Assembly (NCBI GenBank): GCA_002179805.1
Contig: NAVB01001052.1
Location: 1-12,057, forward strand
Reading direction: 5' to 3'
DNA length: 12,057 nucleotides
Origin: Acanthamoeba lenticulata
Lineage: Eukaryota > Discosea > Longamoebia > Acanthamoebidae
This document shows, one piece after another, positions 1-7,248 of the stretch. The position numbers were made by a program, and so were the translations under genes. How positions within the stretch are numbered: the first letter of the stretch is position 1; each line of letters starts with the position of its first letter. The notes under the pieces are model-generated. The model was not told the DNA's origin, made no database searches, and saw nothing but the letters and a program-made list of their open reading frames with translations.

Positions 1-30
1 TGACGACAACGACAACGACAACGACGACCT
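1..30. repeat. GACAAC-type short tandem repeat
   Basis: The window begins with a run of GAC and AAC triplets. In the amidohydrolase frame it would read as alternating Asp and Asn, which has no counterpart in the family. It is more simply the end of an intron whose acceptor is at 48-49. Confidence 0.6.
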
Positions 31-898
31 CTGCCGCTCCGTATCACAGGTCACGCTGTTCGCCCAGTCGGGGACGGCCTGGACGCCCACGCTCATCGTC
101 AACTACGGCGGCCTGTGGGGTGAGGAGTACTGGTACCAGGCCACCAACGTGTGGGAGGACCCGCGCCTCATGCAGTTCGTGCCCAACGCCCCCGTCATGG
201 CCAGGTCTTTCTCCCCCCTTGATAGCCCCTCCAATGTTCCGTTCTTGGCTCGGGCTTTGCTGTGCTCATCCCATCCTCGCTCGCGCGGGTTCCAGGTCTC
301 TTCGTCGGCCCAAGGCCGAGGCGCCGTGGGATTACCACCACTTCGCCACCGCCAAGTCTGTGGCTGCTGTCTTCAACGCTGGCGGCATCGTCCAGACGGG
401 CGCCCATGGCCAGCAACAGGTAAACATTCTGCTGCCCATCCAGTCCTTCCTGCCCCTCCTGTCGCCGTTCATCATAACCACGTGGTTGTATCGCGACATG
501 GCAGGGCGTCGGCTTCCACTGGGAGATGATGATGATGGCGCAAGGCGGCCTCACGCCCTACCAGGTCCTGTACACGGCCACGATGGGTACGTGTGCAGCC
601 ACCACGTCGGTCGCACGTCACTGGCGATGAGCGTCTCACACAAGTTGGTGGTGGTGAAGCGGGCGCGCGGGCGCTGGGATTGGACGAGGATCTAGGCTCG
701 CTGGCGCCCGGCAAGCTGGCCGACCTGGTCTTCTTCGACGCGGCGGCGAGCCCGTTGATCAACACGACCTTCGCGCGCCAGGTCAAGTCCGTCATGCTCG
801 ACGGACGCCTTTATGACGCCCAGTCCCTGGAACAGCTCCTGCCCGTCGAGCAGAAGCTACCTCAGGGCCCGGTCCTCAACACACCCACAGTAAACTGA
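1..898 (+). CDS. Metal-dependent amidohydrolase, C-terminal part (5' end outside window)
   Basis: This is the 3' part of an amidohydrolase-superfamily enzyme of the type often annotated as TolB-like or imidazolonepropionase-like amidohydrolase. Exons are 50-204 (or open from 2), 296-419, 505-586 and 660-898. The introns at 205-295, 420-504 and 587-659 are GT-AG and restore frame exactly. Family landmarks read in order: LFAQSG, TPTLIVNYGG, then a WDYHHFATAK segment, GAHGQQQGVGFHWE, and near the end LGSLAPGKLADLVFFD followed by VMLDGRLYDA. The GAHGQ and HWE segments and the closing SLAPGKLADLV strand are typical of the family's C-terminal barrel and beta-sandwich. The metal-binding HxH motif must lie upstream, outside the window. 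The first 49 bases carry a GACAAC repeat; either they end an intron (acceptor at 49) or they encode an Asp/Asn run. The substrate cannot be told from this fragment. The family is common in bacteria, so ancient transfer is possible. Confidence 0.85.
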
Positions 899-1151
899 GT
901 AGAAGAGGTCAGAGCACGCGTGAGTAGAAGGGGGTTGTACAAGTGTTTTTAATCTCATCTTGGCAACAACAACGCGGAGGGACTTTGCCCCAAAGAAGGA
1001 AGCGGCGCCCGAAGTTTATTTGGCCGAACACCAAATGGGGCAATCTCACTTGCGCCCAAGCGGGGTGTTGTGACCAGAGCAAGAGAAGGGAGCGGGGCGG
1101 CAGAGACACGCCACTTCCCGTTCTGGCTGTGGCGGAGAACGAAGAACGCGA

Positions 1152-2234
1152 ATGAAGACCACACCACCGAGGGCGGACAGAAGAAGCGCGTGGGAGAAGA
1201 CCGCCACGGACCTGTTCGCGGGCAGCCTCGCCGGGATGACCTCTTTGGCGGTGTGCTACCCTCTGGACACTGTGCGAACGCGCCTTCAGACCACCGACGC
1301 CTCACGATTTACTGGCGTAATCGATTGCTTCGCCAAGACGATTAAGGGCGAGGGCGTGCGCGCCCTGTACAAGGGCATGGCTTCCCCTCTTGCTGCTCAG
1401 GCCCTCCAGAAATCAATTTTGTTCAGCGCCTATGGTGCCGCTCAGCGCTACATTGTCCAGCAGCGACCACCTGCAACCGCCGCGCAACCCCTCACCATCT
1501 TGGAGCTGTTCCTGTGCGGCATGTTCGCTGGCAGTGTCAACACCATCGTGGCGGCGCCCATCGAGCTCGTTCGTAACCGGCTCATGACGCAATATCACAC
1601 GCCTACCAAGGCAGCCGCCACGACAGTGGGCGATGCTACGTTCTACACGGGGCCCATCGACTGTTGCAAGAAGATCATCCGCGAGCGCGGCGTGCGCGGC
1701 CTGTGGCGAGGGGTCGGCCCCACGTTGCTGCGAGACGGGCCTGGTGTGGGCGCCTGGTATGCTTCGTTCGAGATCGTCAAGGTGACTCTAGCCTCTTGCG
1801 TTTGAGGGGAAAGGGATGGTGAGGCCATGCACATACGTGGTGAAAACTCAGGCGCGTCTTCTTGCTGCGTGCAGCGGCTGTTCACCGCCGGGGAGGAGGG
1901 CAAGGCGCCCACCTTTGCCCAATTGCTGCTGGCAGGCGCTGCCGGAGGCGTTGGGTACTGGGTGACGGCGTTCCCCCAGGATACGATCAAGTCGGTCATG
2001 CAAACGGACAAAACCGGCAAGTACAAGAACATGGCGCACTGTGCCCGTGAGTTATTTAAGTGCGTCATTTCCCTCTTTGTCTTCTGATCACGCCATGACT
2101 TACATTGAGCTCTTTACAGGGAAGGAGGTGTGCTCCGATTCTACAGAGGCTTCTTAATGGGCATCTCGCGAGGCATTCCTGGTGCAGCGACAACGTTTGC
2201 AACCTACGGTGTTGTGATGAAAGCCCTGTCATGA
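1152..2234 (+). CDS. Mitochondrial carrier family (SLC25) transporter
   Basis: A complete inner-membrane carrier of 309 residues, the normal SLC25 length. Exons are 1152-1781, 1875-2059 and 2120-2234; introns 1782-1874 and 2060-2119 are GT-AG. All three repeats carry the signature P-x-D/E-x-x-K/R: PLDTVR at residues 37-42, PIELVR at 136-141 and PQDTIK at 244-249. Each is followed by the matching EG-type helix end (KGEGVRALYKG, RERGVRGLWRG, KEGGVLRFYRG). The second donor was chosen at 2060, rather than the GTGAGT at 2046, because only 2060 keeps frame and the CARELFKEGG segment. Even-numbered helices carry an R-D pair (194-195) and R-x-I-P (289-292). These resemble contact points in carnitine/acylcarnitine and ornithine carriers, so a carnitine-like or basic amino acid substrate is an inference. 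The start is the first Met ahead of the first repeat. The stop lies 43 bp from the convergent tRNA-Leu gene. Confidence 0.95.
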
Positions 2235-2269
2235 AGAACACCGTAAAAACAACAAAAAAGACGGACGGT

Positions 2270-2274
2270 AAAAA
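2270..2274 (-). terminator. Pol III terminator of tRNA-Leu
   Basis: Five T residues on the minus strand begin 4 nt after the tRNA 3' end. A further T run lies at about 2254-2259. Confidence 0.8.
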
Positions 2275-2277
2275 GGT

Positions 2278-2362
2278 TGGACGAAGTGGGATTCGAACCC
2301 ACGCCTGGAAATCCAGACTACGACCTGAACGTAGCGCCTTGGACCAACTCGGCCATCCGTCC
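2278..2362 (-). tRNA. tRNA-Leu (anticodon CAG)
   Basis: An 85-nt class II tRNA on the minus strand. It has a 7-bp acceptor stem (GGACGGA with TTCGTCC, one G-U), a D arm with A-box TGGCCGAGTTGG and an anticodon stem CTACG/CGTAG around loop TTCAGGT, giving anticodon CAG. A long variable arm CTGG-ATTT-CCAG and a T arm GTGGG-TTCGAAT-CCCAC complete it. The discriminator is A, as expected for leucine, and there is no intron. CCA is not encoded, as usual for nuclear tRNA genes. Confidence 0.96.
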
Positions 2363-2582
2363 TGTTCTTGCGCTGAGTGAAACATTATACGCCGGACAGA
2401 AACAGTGTTTCTTTATCCAAACTGCGCCACGCGCTTTCTTGTTGGCCTGTCCTGTTGTTTGGATGAACCCGCCCAGCGTTTTAGTTCCATAGAATGGCAG
2501 CCGAGGGAAGGAAGGAGCTCTACCCTCAAGAATTTCAACCGATAGTCGTTCACTTGAAACCTGGCTGGCTGCGCCGCCTCAC

Positions 2583-2592
2583 GCTACAAAAG
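2583..2592 (+). promoter_or_regulatory. Possible TATA-like element of the SDR gene
   Basis: CTACAAAAGC lies about 60 bp before the SDR start codon. It is only a loose match to a TATA box. The rest of 2363-2649 shows no coding signal and would hold the 5' flanks of tRNA-Leu and the SDR gene. Confidence 0.3.
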
Positions 2593-2649
2593 CTTGTGCG
2601 AACGCCTGGGCACAACAAGTTTACAGTCTAGTAGAGTAGAACAACATAC

Positions 2650-3769
2650 ATGGCGTCGCAGACAGGACAGAGGCCCGACGAGTTCCCGCCTCAGATGCAG
2701 AGGCACATGCCGGGCTACCAGCATGAGATGGACCCCGAGCCCCAGTACTTGGCCCCGAACTACAAGGGCAGCGACAAGCTCAAGGACAAGGTGGCCATCA
2801 TCACTGGCGGCGACAGTGGCATCGGCCGCAGCGTGGCTATCCTCTACGCTCGCGAGGGTGCCGACGTTGTCATCGTCTACCTGCCCGAGGAGCAGCAGGA
2901 TGCTGACAAGACCAAGCAATTCGTGGAGAAGGAAGGCCGCCAATGCCTCTGCATTCCGGGCGACCTCAAGAAGTCTGAGTTCTGTGACAGTGTCGTCGAC
3001 CAGACCATCAAGCGCTTCGGCAAGCTCGACATCCTCGTATGCCCGCCCCGTCCTGTTCTAAGCCCAACAAAATAGTGAGCTGATTGACTAATGTGTTTAC
3101 TTTCAGGTGAACAACGCCTCTTCGCAGTGGGAGTGCGAGAAGATCGAGGACATCACTGACGATCAGCTCGAGACCACGTTCCGCACCAACATCTTCTCCA
3201 TGTTCTACATGGCCAGGTGCGTGCCTCTTGTGTCTGTCGGCGCTGTGTCGGGAGGGCGCAGCTCACACCGCTCTTCCGTTTGGGTCCATTTCTATTAGGG
3301 CGTCGGTGAAGCACATGAAGGAGGGCTCCAGCATCATCAACACCACGTCGGTGACGTGCTACAAGGGCATGAAGACCCTGCTTGACTACTCGTCCACCAA
3401 GGGTGCCATCACCACCTTTACCTACTCGCTGTCGCAGAACCTCTTGGAGCGCGGCATCCGCGTCAACGGCGTTGCTCCCGGTCCCATCTGGTGCGCTCTT
3501 CTCCCTCCACTTCTTCTACGTAGAGGCCATACCCCAGAGGCCTGACTCGGCACGTGGTCGCGTCATCAATCAACAGGACGCCCCTCATTGTGGCCTCCTT
3601 CAAACCGGAGCGCGTCAAGACCTTTGGCCAGGACGACTGCCCGATGGGCCGCGCTGGCCAGCCGGAGGAGGTGGCCCCATGCTACGTCTTCCTGGCCAGC
3701 AACGCCGACTCGTCTTATATCACCGGCCAAGTGCTCCACCCGAACGGCGGCACCGTCGTCCACGGCTGA
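2650..3769 (+). CDS. Short-chain dehydrogenase/reductase, YghA/YhdF-like
   Basis: A complete classical SDR of 293 residues, matching the length of E. coli YghA (294). Exons are 2650-3036, 3107-3216, 3299-3490 and 3577-3769; introns 3037-3106, 3217-3298 and 3491-3576 are all GT-AG. The N-terminal extension (residues 1-45, with PGYQHEM and YKGSDKLKDK) is typical of the YghA/glucose-ribitol dehydrogenase-like branch. The nucleotide-binding TGGDSGIG is at 52-59 and NNAS at 131-134, where most SDRs have NNAG. The catalytic Ser is 183 (NTTSV), with Tyr196 and Lys200 in YSSTK and the following VAPGPIW segment. The C-terminal GRAGQPEEVAPCYVFLAS and the final Gly-rich strand are also conserved. It should be a soluble NAD(P)-dependent oxidoreductase of unknown substrate. 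Its closest look-alikes are bacterial stress-associated proteins. Confidence 0.95.
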
Positions 3770-3871
3770 TGCACTTGTGCGTGTGTGTGTGCGCGCGAGA
3801 AGAAGATGTTTACTCGACACACAGACACACTACAAAAATCGTTCCACAATCTGTGTCTGGGTCCATCTTCT
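3770..3871. other. Short 3'-3' intergenic spacer with GT/GC-rich tract
   Basis: Only 102 bp separate the stop codons of the convergent SDR and molybdopterin adenylyltransferase genes. The spacer holds a short GTGTGTGTGTGCGCGCG alternating tract at about 3779-3797 and ACAC-rich sequence after it. Both 3' UTRs and polyadenylation signals must fit here or overlap the neighbour. Confidence 0.6.
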
Positions 3872-4766
3872 TTACTTGCGGTCGAGCTTGTGGTGCTGCG
3901 ACGGCTTGGAGGCGGTCGGGTCCTGGCGCAGGAGGCCAACCGCGTGGGGCAGCACAGGCAGGAGCACCCCGATGTTCTGTTGGTGTGCAGCCCAATGTGA
4001 GAACCGAGGGGAGAGCCTCGCCTGAGGTGGGAGAAGAGAGAGAACCTCCTTGACGGCCTTGGCCCCGCCGGGCAGGTTGACGATGAGTGTCTGCTTGCGC
4101 ATTCCCGCGGCTGGCCGGCTGCGAGCAGCATGCGTTGCGTTACTCCATGTGTGACCACGAAGCTCACTCAACAGTATCCTACCTGAGCATGGCGTGTGGG
4201 GTGATCTGGAGCGAGGCAGAGACCATGGCCACCACCATGCCGGGCGCTTCACGGTCGAGTATGCCTGTTGGCCACACCATGTCAGGTCGTGCTAGCGCCA
4301 CAAAAGAGGGGAGGGGGGGATAGACGCGACCCTTGGTAGCCTCTGGCGTGATGTCCCGTGGGGCGAACCCAGTGCCGCCCGTGGTGAGGATCTGCAGATG
4401 AAGAGGAGGCACCACAGTGAGTATCTGGCAGAGCATAGGAGAGGCACTATAAGGTGAGGACAAGCTGAGACCAGGTGCAGCTGGCGCTCGTCGCTCCACT
4501 CTTTCAGGACTTTCTGGATGTCGTCCACTTCATCTGGCACCACTGCCCTGGCCACTACCTGCAAAGGTAGCGTTGGGTGCGCTGGTTTAGCATCTTGCGC
4601 CCGCAAGCAGCAATCTGCGGGCCAGCACCTTGGCATTCTTGAGCTCCTGCTCAATCAGAGAGACAGCAAGCGGCCCGCTCAGATCTTCTGCCGTCCCTTG
4701 CGCAACTCGGTCGCTCACTGTCAGCACGCCCACCTCTACTACCGGGGCACTCTCTTGATCGGCCAT
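3872..4766 (-). CDS. Molybdopterin adenylyltransferase (MogA / Cnx1 G-domain / gephyrin G-domain type)
   Basis: A 181-residue protein in six small exons on the minus strand: 4766-4629, 4558-4472, 4391-4331, 4264-4183, 4118-4046 and 3976-3872. All five introns are 64-80 nt, GT-AG and frame-preserving. The joined protein follows the plant Cnx1 G domain throughout: GVLTVSDR near residues 13-20, DLSG at 28-31, VVPDEVDDI at 52-60, [16 protein letters not shown] at 79-94, [15 protein letters not shown] at 116-130 and TLIVNLPG at 133-140. The known family role is to adenylylate molybdopterin ahead of molybdenum insertion in cofactor synthesis; the MPT-binding and GGTG segments are intact. The usual P-G-x-P-x-A loop reads PGGAKAV here. 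The protein stops soon after the G domain, so no E (MoeA) domain follows. Donors gtctca, gtcgcg and gttctc are weak. A TATA box lies 50 bp before the ATG. Confidence 0.92.
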
Positions 4767-5246
4767 GCCACTTGCTACAAAGGTGAGATTGATTAAAAAT
4801 CTTCTTTATCGTTTTCTTTTTATATTTAAAAATAAAGGACAAGGCGATGTGCCTCCGACTTCCCATGTCCGCACCCACGGCAACTTGTGGTGAACCCAGG
4901 GTGCGTTCAGAATAATTCGAAGGCATGCGACGCGATCTATTACCTTTAGATTGCAAAGAGGACGAACCTGAAGCGGCGACCTCCTGCCAGTAGCGGTAAA
5001 TGTTCCTTAAAGCTTTGCGTCAGCGGCTTCCCGTCTTTAGGTGCGCTCCGTTCACGTTTATTTTGGTTCTCTCTCCTTCGCTACTTCAACTCCTCTTGGT
5101 ACGTTCTTCACATTGTGCTGGCTGTCTCAGAAAGGAAGAAGAAGAAGAAGAGCCTTGGTGAGCAGAGAGGCAAAGCTTTATGTACAAAAGTGCCAGAGAG
5201 TGCGCCACGCAAGGACGCCCGAAGGAGGAGAAAACATGTTTTGTTT
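4767..5246. other. Intergenic region between molybdopterin adenylyltransferase and TMEM50 genes
   Basis: About 480 bp without a confidently supported gene. It holds the adenylyltransferase promoter at the left, the weak plus-strand candidate above, an AAG/GAA triplet run at about 5132-5151 and the presumed 3' UTR of the TMEM50 gene at the right. On the minus strand a TACATAAAG sequence near 5176-5184 could be part of its polyadenylation signal. No tRNA, 5S or snRNA could be recognised. Confidence 0.5.
4816..4824 (-). promoter_or_regulatory. TATA box of the molybdopterin adenylyltransferase gene
   Basis: The minus strand reads TATAAAAAG, ending 50 bp before the ATG at 4766, a good position for a short 5' UTR. 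The same AT-rich block reads TATATTTAAA on the plus strand from 4821, so it might also serve rightward transcription. Confidence 0.55.
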
Positions 5247-5348
5247 TTACATCATGCTCATCTCGTCCTCGTCAGTCTTACGCGCGTAGAGAAGGACTAC
5301 CGACGACACAAAGATGATGGCATTTTGGAGGATCAGCGAGATGCCTGA
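4847..5348 (+). CDS. Doubtful three-exon candidate gene, basic protein
   Basis: Candidate exons are 4847-4900, 4950-5040 and 5131-5348, with introns 4901-4949 (gtgcgt...tttag) and 5041-5130 (gtgcgc...ctcag, with a long pyrimidine-rich tract). Joined, they keep frame for 120 residues rich in Arg and Lys, including five Lys in a row from a GAA/AAG triplet run. I recognise no family. The last exon runs antisense across the whole last coding exon of the TMEM50 gene, which argues that at least that part is a shadow. If the plus-strand introns are real, this may instead be a noncoding or antisense transcript. The plus-strand TATATTTAAA is only 26 bp upstream, so translation might begin at the second in-frame ATG (4865). 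Confidence 0.2.
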
Positions 5349-6114
5349 GGTGTGTCCACACATGAACGTAGCCACGTGCGGAGCAGTAGAGTTCGAGTCA
5401 GCAACCCTTCAGCTGGGCCAGCCGCGGCATACAAGCGCACGAGGAAGGTGCTAGCGTGTACCAGGCCACATCTTGGCGCCACTTTCGTGCTGGTAGCTGT
5501 CCACGCACATCCAGATCGACGCACCGATCGCCCCGAACCCGATAGCAAAGGCAACGAAGAGCCACGCCCGCACTACATCACCAAGCGCACGCCCAGGCGG
5601 TGAGGAGCACGGCCCCACAGCACTGCACTGTGAAGCTCGGCCCAAGTAAGAGCTGCGTAGGCGTACCTTTATGGCTAATGTCCTCCGAAAACATGAGCGA
5701 GAAGGGGTGCATGTCGTTCAGAGACACCATGTTCATCCTGCCAGGTCACGGCACACAGAAGCAGCAAAGAAGAGTTGCACAATATGAGTTCCTCTTGGGG
5801 ATCTAATGACGAGCTTGAGAGGACGCGTACATAAGAAGGACAAAGGTCGAGATGAAGCCTGGAAGGTAGAAGTACCACGGCGGCTCCCGCCACCCAGCGA
5901 ATTTGTTCCCAGCTACAGCACCATCGATCCAGATCAGCCATCCAGCAACGAACTGCACACGGCTGAATCAGTCTTATGCTCCTCTCCCCCCCCCCCTCTC
6001 TTGGCAAGCGCTTGCACGTACGAGGCAGCCAGCCAAGAAAGATCCAATGCGGTGGCGGAAATTGGCATCGAATCGACAACACCACCAAGTCTCCTCATCG
6101 GCACTCGAATACAT
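5247..6114 (-). CDS. TMEM50-family four-helix membrane protein
   Basis: A complete 164-residue protein in five minus-strand exons: 6114-6022, 5952-5831, 5737-5667, 5572-5462 and 5344-5247. Introns of 69, 93, 94 and 117 nt are all GT-AG and in phase. It aligns along its length with animal TMEM50A/B (about 157 residues). Segments include RHRIGSFLAG-LFVAGWLIWIDGAV (first helix, about 24-41), FISTFVLLMMNMVS (second, about 58-77), RAWLFVAFAIGFGAIGASIW (third, about 98-118) and WPGISLILQNAIIFVSSVVLLY (fourth, about 132-152). A short acidic tail RKTDEDEMSMM follows. Family members sit in endosomal, Golgi or ER membranes and lack a well-defined biochemical function. The start is the first Met in frame, 23 residues before the first helix, as in homologues. 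The intron 5666-5573 acceptor (GATGTAG) was fixed by phase and by homology to the third helix. Confidence 0.9.
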
Positions 6115-6256
6115 GACGACGGTGTGCGGCAACAATCAACAAAGACTCTTGCTTGTGTGGCCGTCTTTGGTTGCTGGCGTGGAAACGGGGACAGAAAAGC
6201 TACTCTTCTGCGTGTTTTCGCTGGACTTGCAACAATACTCGGCACGGAAAACAACC

Positions 6257-6260
6257 AAAA
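6257..6260 (-). terminator. Pol III terminator of tRNA-Lys
   Basis: Four T residues on the minus strand begin 5 nt after the tRNA. This is the minimum usually accepted for Pol III. Confidence 0.6.
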
Positions 6261-6265
6261 TTGAT

Positions 6266-6338
6266 AGCCGACCGTGGGGCTCGAACCCACGACCACAAGA
6301 TTAAGAGTCTTGCGCTCTACCGACTGAGCTAGGCCGGC
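6266..6338 (-). tRNA. tRNA-Lys (anticodon CTT)
   Basis: A 73-nt tRNA on the minus strand. The acceptor stem is GCCGGCC with GGTCGGC (one G-U), the D arm GCTC-AGTCGGTA-GAGC, the anticodon stem CAAGA/TCTTG around CTCTTAA (anticodon CTT) and the T arm GTGGG-TTCGAGC-CCCAC. There is no intron. The discriminator base reads T(U), whereas animal and yeast Lys tRNAs usually have G and bacteria A. Confidence 0.96.
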
Positions 6339-6690
6339 TGGTGCTGTAAGTTCTTAACAATTCTTTTAAGGTTGACGAATGGCCTGCGAGACTCTTGTGC
6401 CATACAGTGGAATGCAGTTAAAAGAGCTTCTCGTAATCGAGAAAGTCGGGGTGCGAACCACAAGACCAGAACAAAGAGGCGGGAGACAAAAAGGGCAAGG
6501 AAAGAAAGGATCAGTACTCTTATCCAAGGAAGTATCTTTGGTTCAAAGTCTACACCTCTGAAAGAGGTGGCCTGCTCGTTCCTCTATTCCGTGGAGCTGA
6601 GCGGTTCCCCACAATGCAATGAGAAAAACTTTCAAGCTGAAGAAGCACACAGTTTTATGTACAGAGTGTTATGTGCATCGTACAAGATCA
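6339..6690. other. Non-coding stretch between tRNA-Lys and the 105-codon gene
   Basis: About 350 bp with lower GC and no convincing coding frame. It would hold the 5' flank of tRNA-Lys and the 3' UTR of the minus-strand gene that ends at 6691. Two small perfect inverted repeats are present: TTCTCG-taat-CGAGAA (6428-6443) and ACCTCT-gaa-AGAGGT (about 6553-6567). Confidence 0.5.
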
Positions 6691-7008
6691 TTAAGGCCTC
6701 TGACCAGCAGCGGCAGCGGCGGCCAGTTGCCGGGCACGGCTGCGGGTTTGGACCGTGTTCCACTGCTCGAGCTTGATGGCCTGGGCTCGCGTGATGCGGG
6801 CCGTGCCGCCCTGGGCGACTACGCGCTCGTGGTTCTCGTGGAGGTCGGCCACGCGGCGCAGCGTGTTGGCCACGCCGAAGCTGCATTGCCTTCGCAGCAG
6901 CATGCTCGCCGATGGCTGGTCGGCTGTCGTCGTCTTGGTCGTGGTGGTGTAGGGGCTTGCCCTCGAGCCGCGCGTGTGGGACTTGCTCGTGGCCTTGTAC
7001 GACGACAT
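6691..7008 (-). CDS. Hypothetical small basic protein, intronless
   Basis: An uninterrupted frame of 105 residues on the minus strand that I do not recognise. Its codons show the strong G/C third-position bias of the confirmed exons, which supports real coding. The N-terminal third is rich in Ser, Thr and Lys (SSYKATSKSHTRGS, then a Thr/Lys run). The middle is probably helical (VANTLRRVADLHENHERVVAQ and ITRAQAIKLEQW). The C-terminus ends in an Ala-rich run AAAAAAGQRP. There is no signal peptide or membrane segment. The Met at 7008 is preferred over an in-frame Met 16 codons upstream (7056), because codon bias begins here and the upstream part looks like a 5' UTR. It is divergent from the gene at 7249, across about 240 bp. 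Confidence 0.65.
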   Translation of the reverse strand: MSSYKATSKSHTRGSRASPYTTTTKTTTADQPSASMLLRRQCSFGVANTLRRVADLHENHERVVAQGGTARITRAQAIKLEQWNTVQTRSRARQLAAAAAAGQRP

Positions 7009-7048
7009 GTTGACCGGTGCTAGTTGTGGTAGGTTGTTGCCGTTATTA

Positions 7049-7075
7049 GCTTGCAATGCTGTGTCTATTGCAAGC
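7049..7075. repeat. Perfect 9-bp inverted repeat in divergent promoter region
   Basis: GCTTGCAAT and ATTGCAAGC flank a 9-nt loop (GCTGTGTCT). It lies 41 bp upstream of the minus-strand 105-codon gene and 174 bp upstream of the plus-strand small gene. It could be a transcription-factor dyad or a hairpin in the 5' UTR. Confidence 0.6.
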
Positions 7076-7081
7076 CAGACG

Positions 7082-7094
7082 CTTTTATTTTGGT
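7082..7094 (-). promoter_or_regulatory. Possible TATA-like element of the 105-codon gene
   Basis: The minus strand reads CCAAAATAAAAG, about 75 bp before the start codon at 7008. It is a moderate match to a TATA element. Confidence 0.3.
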
Positions 7095-7248
7095 TTTTGC
7101 GTATTTTTCGTAGTAAAAAATTGATCTTTACCAGGAAACGAGCTGGTTTCAGTGAACAAACGATCTCACAGTGGCCAGGGCGGGATTCGTGCCGGCAAAA
7201 GGCAATAGACGCCAGGCACCTGTTCGTTTACATAGTCATCATTCCAGC

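Noticed and set aside
1018..1036. ATTTGG-ccgaaca-CCAAAT inverted repeat upstream of the carrier
   Set aside because: Only 6-bp arms; such repeats are expected by chance and nothing else supports function.
909..1345. Several open frames of 60-116 codons on both strands between the amidohydrolase and the carrier
   Set aside because: They begin at non-ATG codons or overlap the carrier's first exon in other frames, and show no domain or codon bias.
2046..2119. GTGAGT donor at 2046 for the second carrier intron
   Set aside because: It needs an acceptor inside the conserved KEGG segment or breaks frame; the GTGCGT donor at 2060 gives a full-length, in-family protein.
5640..5667. Earlier acceptors (e.g. 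CTTCACAG) for TMEM50 intron 3
   Set aside because: They put an in-frame stop or a frame shift before the third membrane helix; only the GATGTAG acceptor at 5573 keeps phase.
6441..6471. Minus-strand sequence with TCTTGTGGTTCG, similar to the T-arm side of the nearby tRNA-Lys, possibly a decayed tRNA fragment
   Set aside because: Only about 12 bases agree, no acceptor, D or anticodon arm can be folded, and the T stem does not pair.
7170..7195. GGGATTCG-like T-arm sequence suggesting another tRNA
   Set aside because: The flanking stems do not pair and no A-box or anticodon arm is found at the right distance on either strand.
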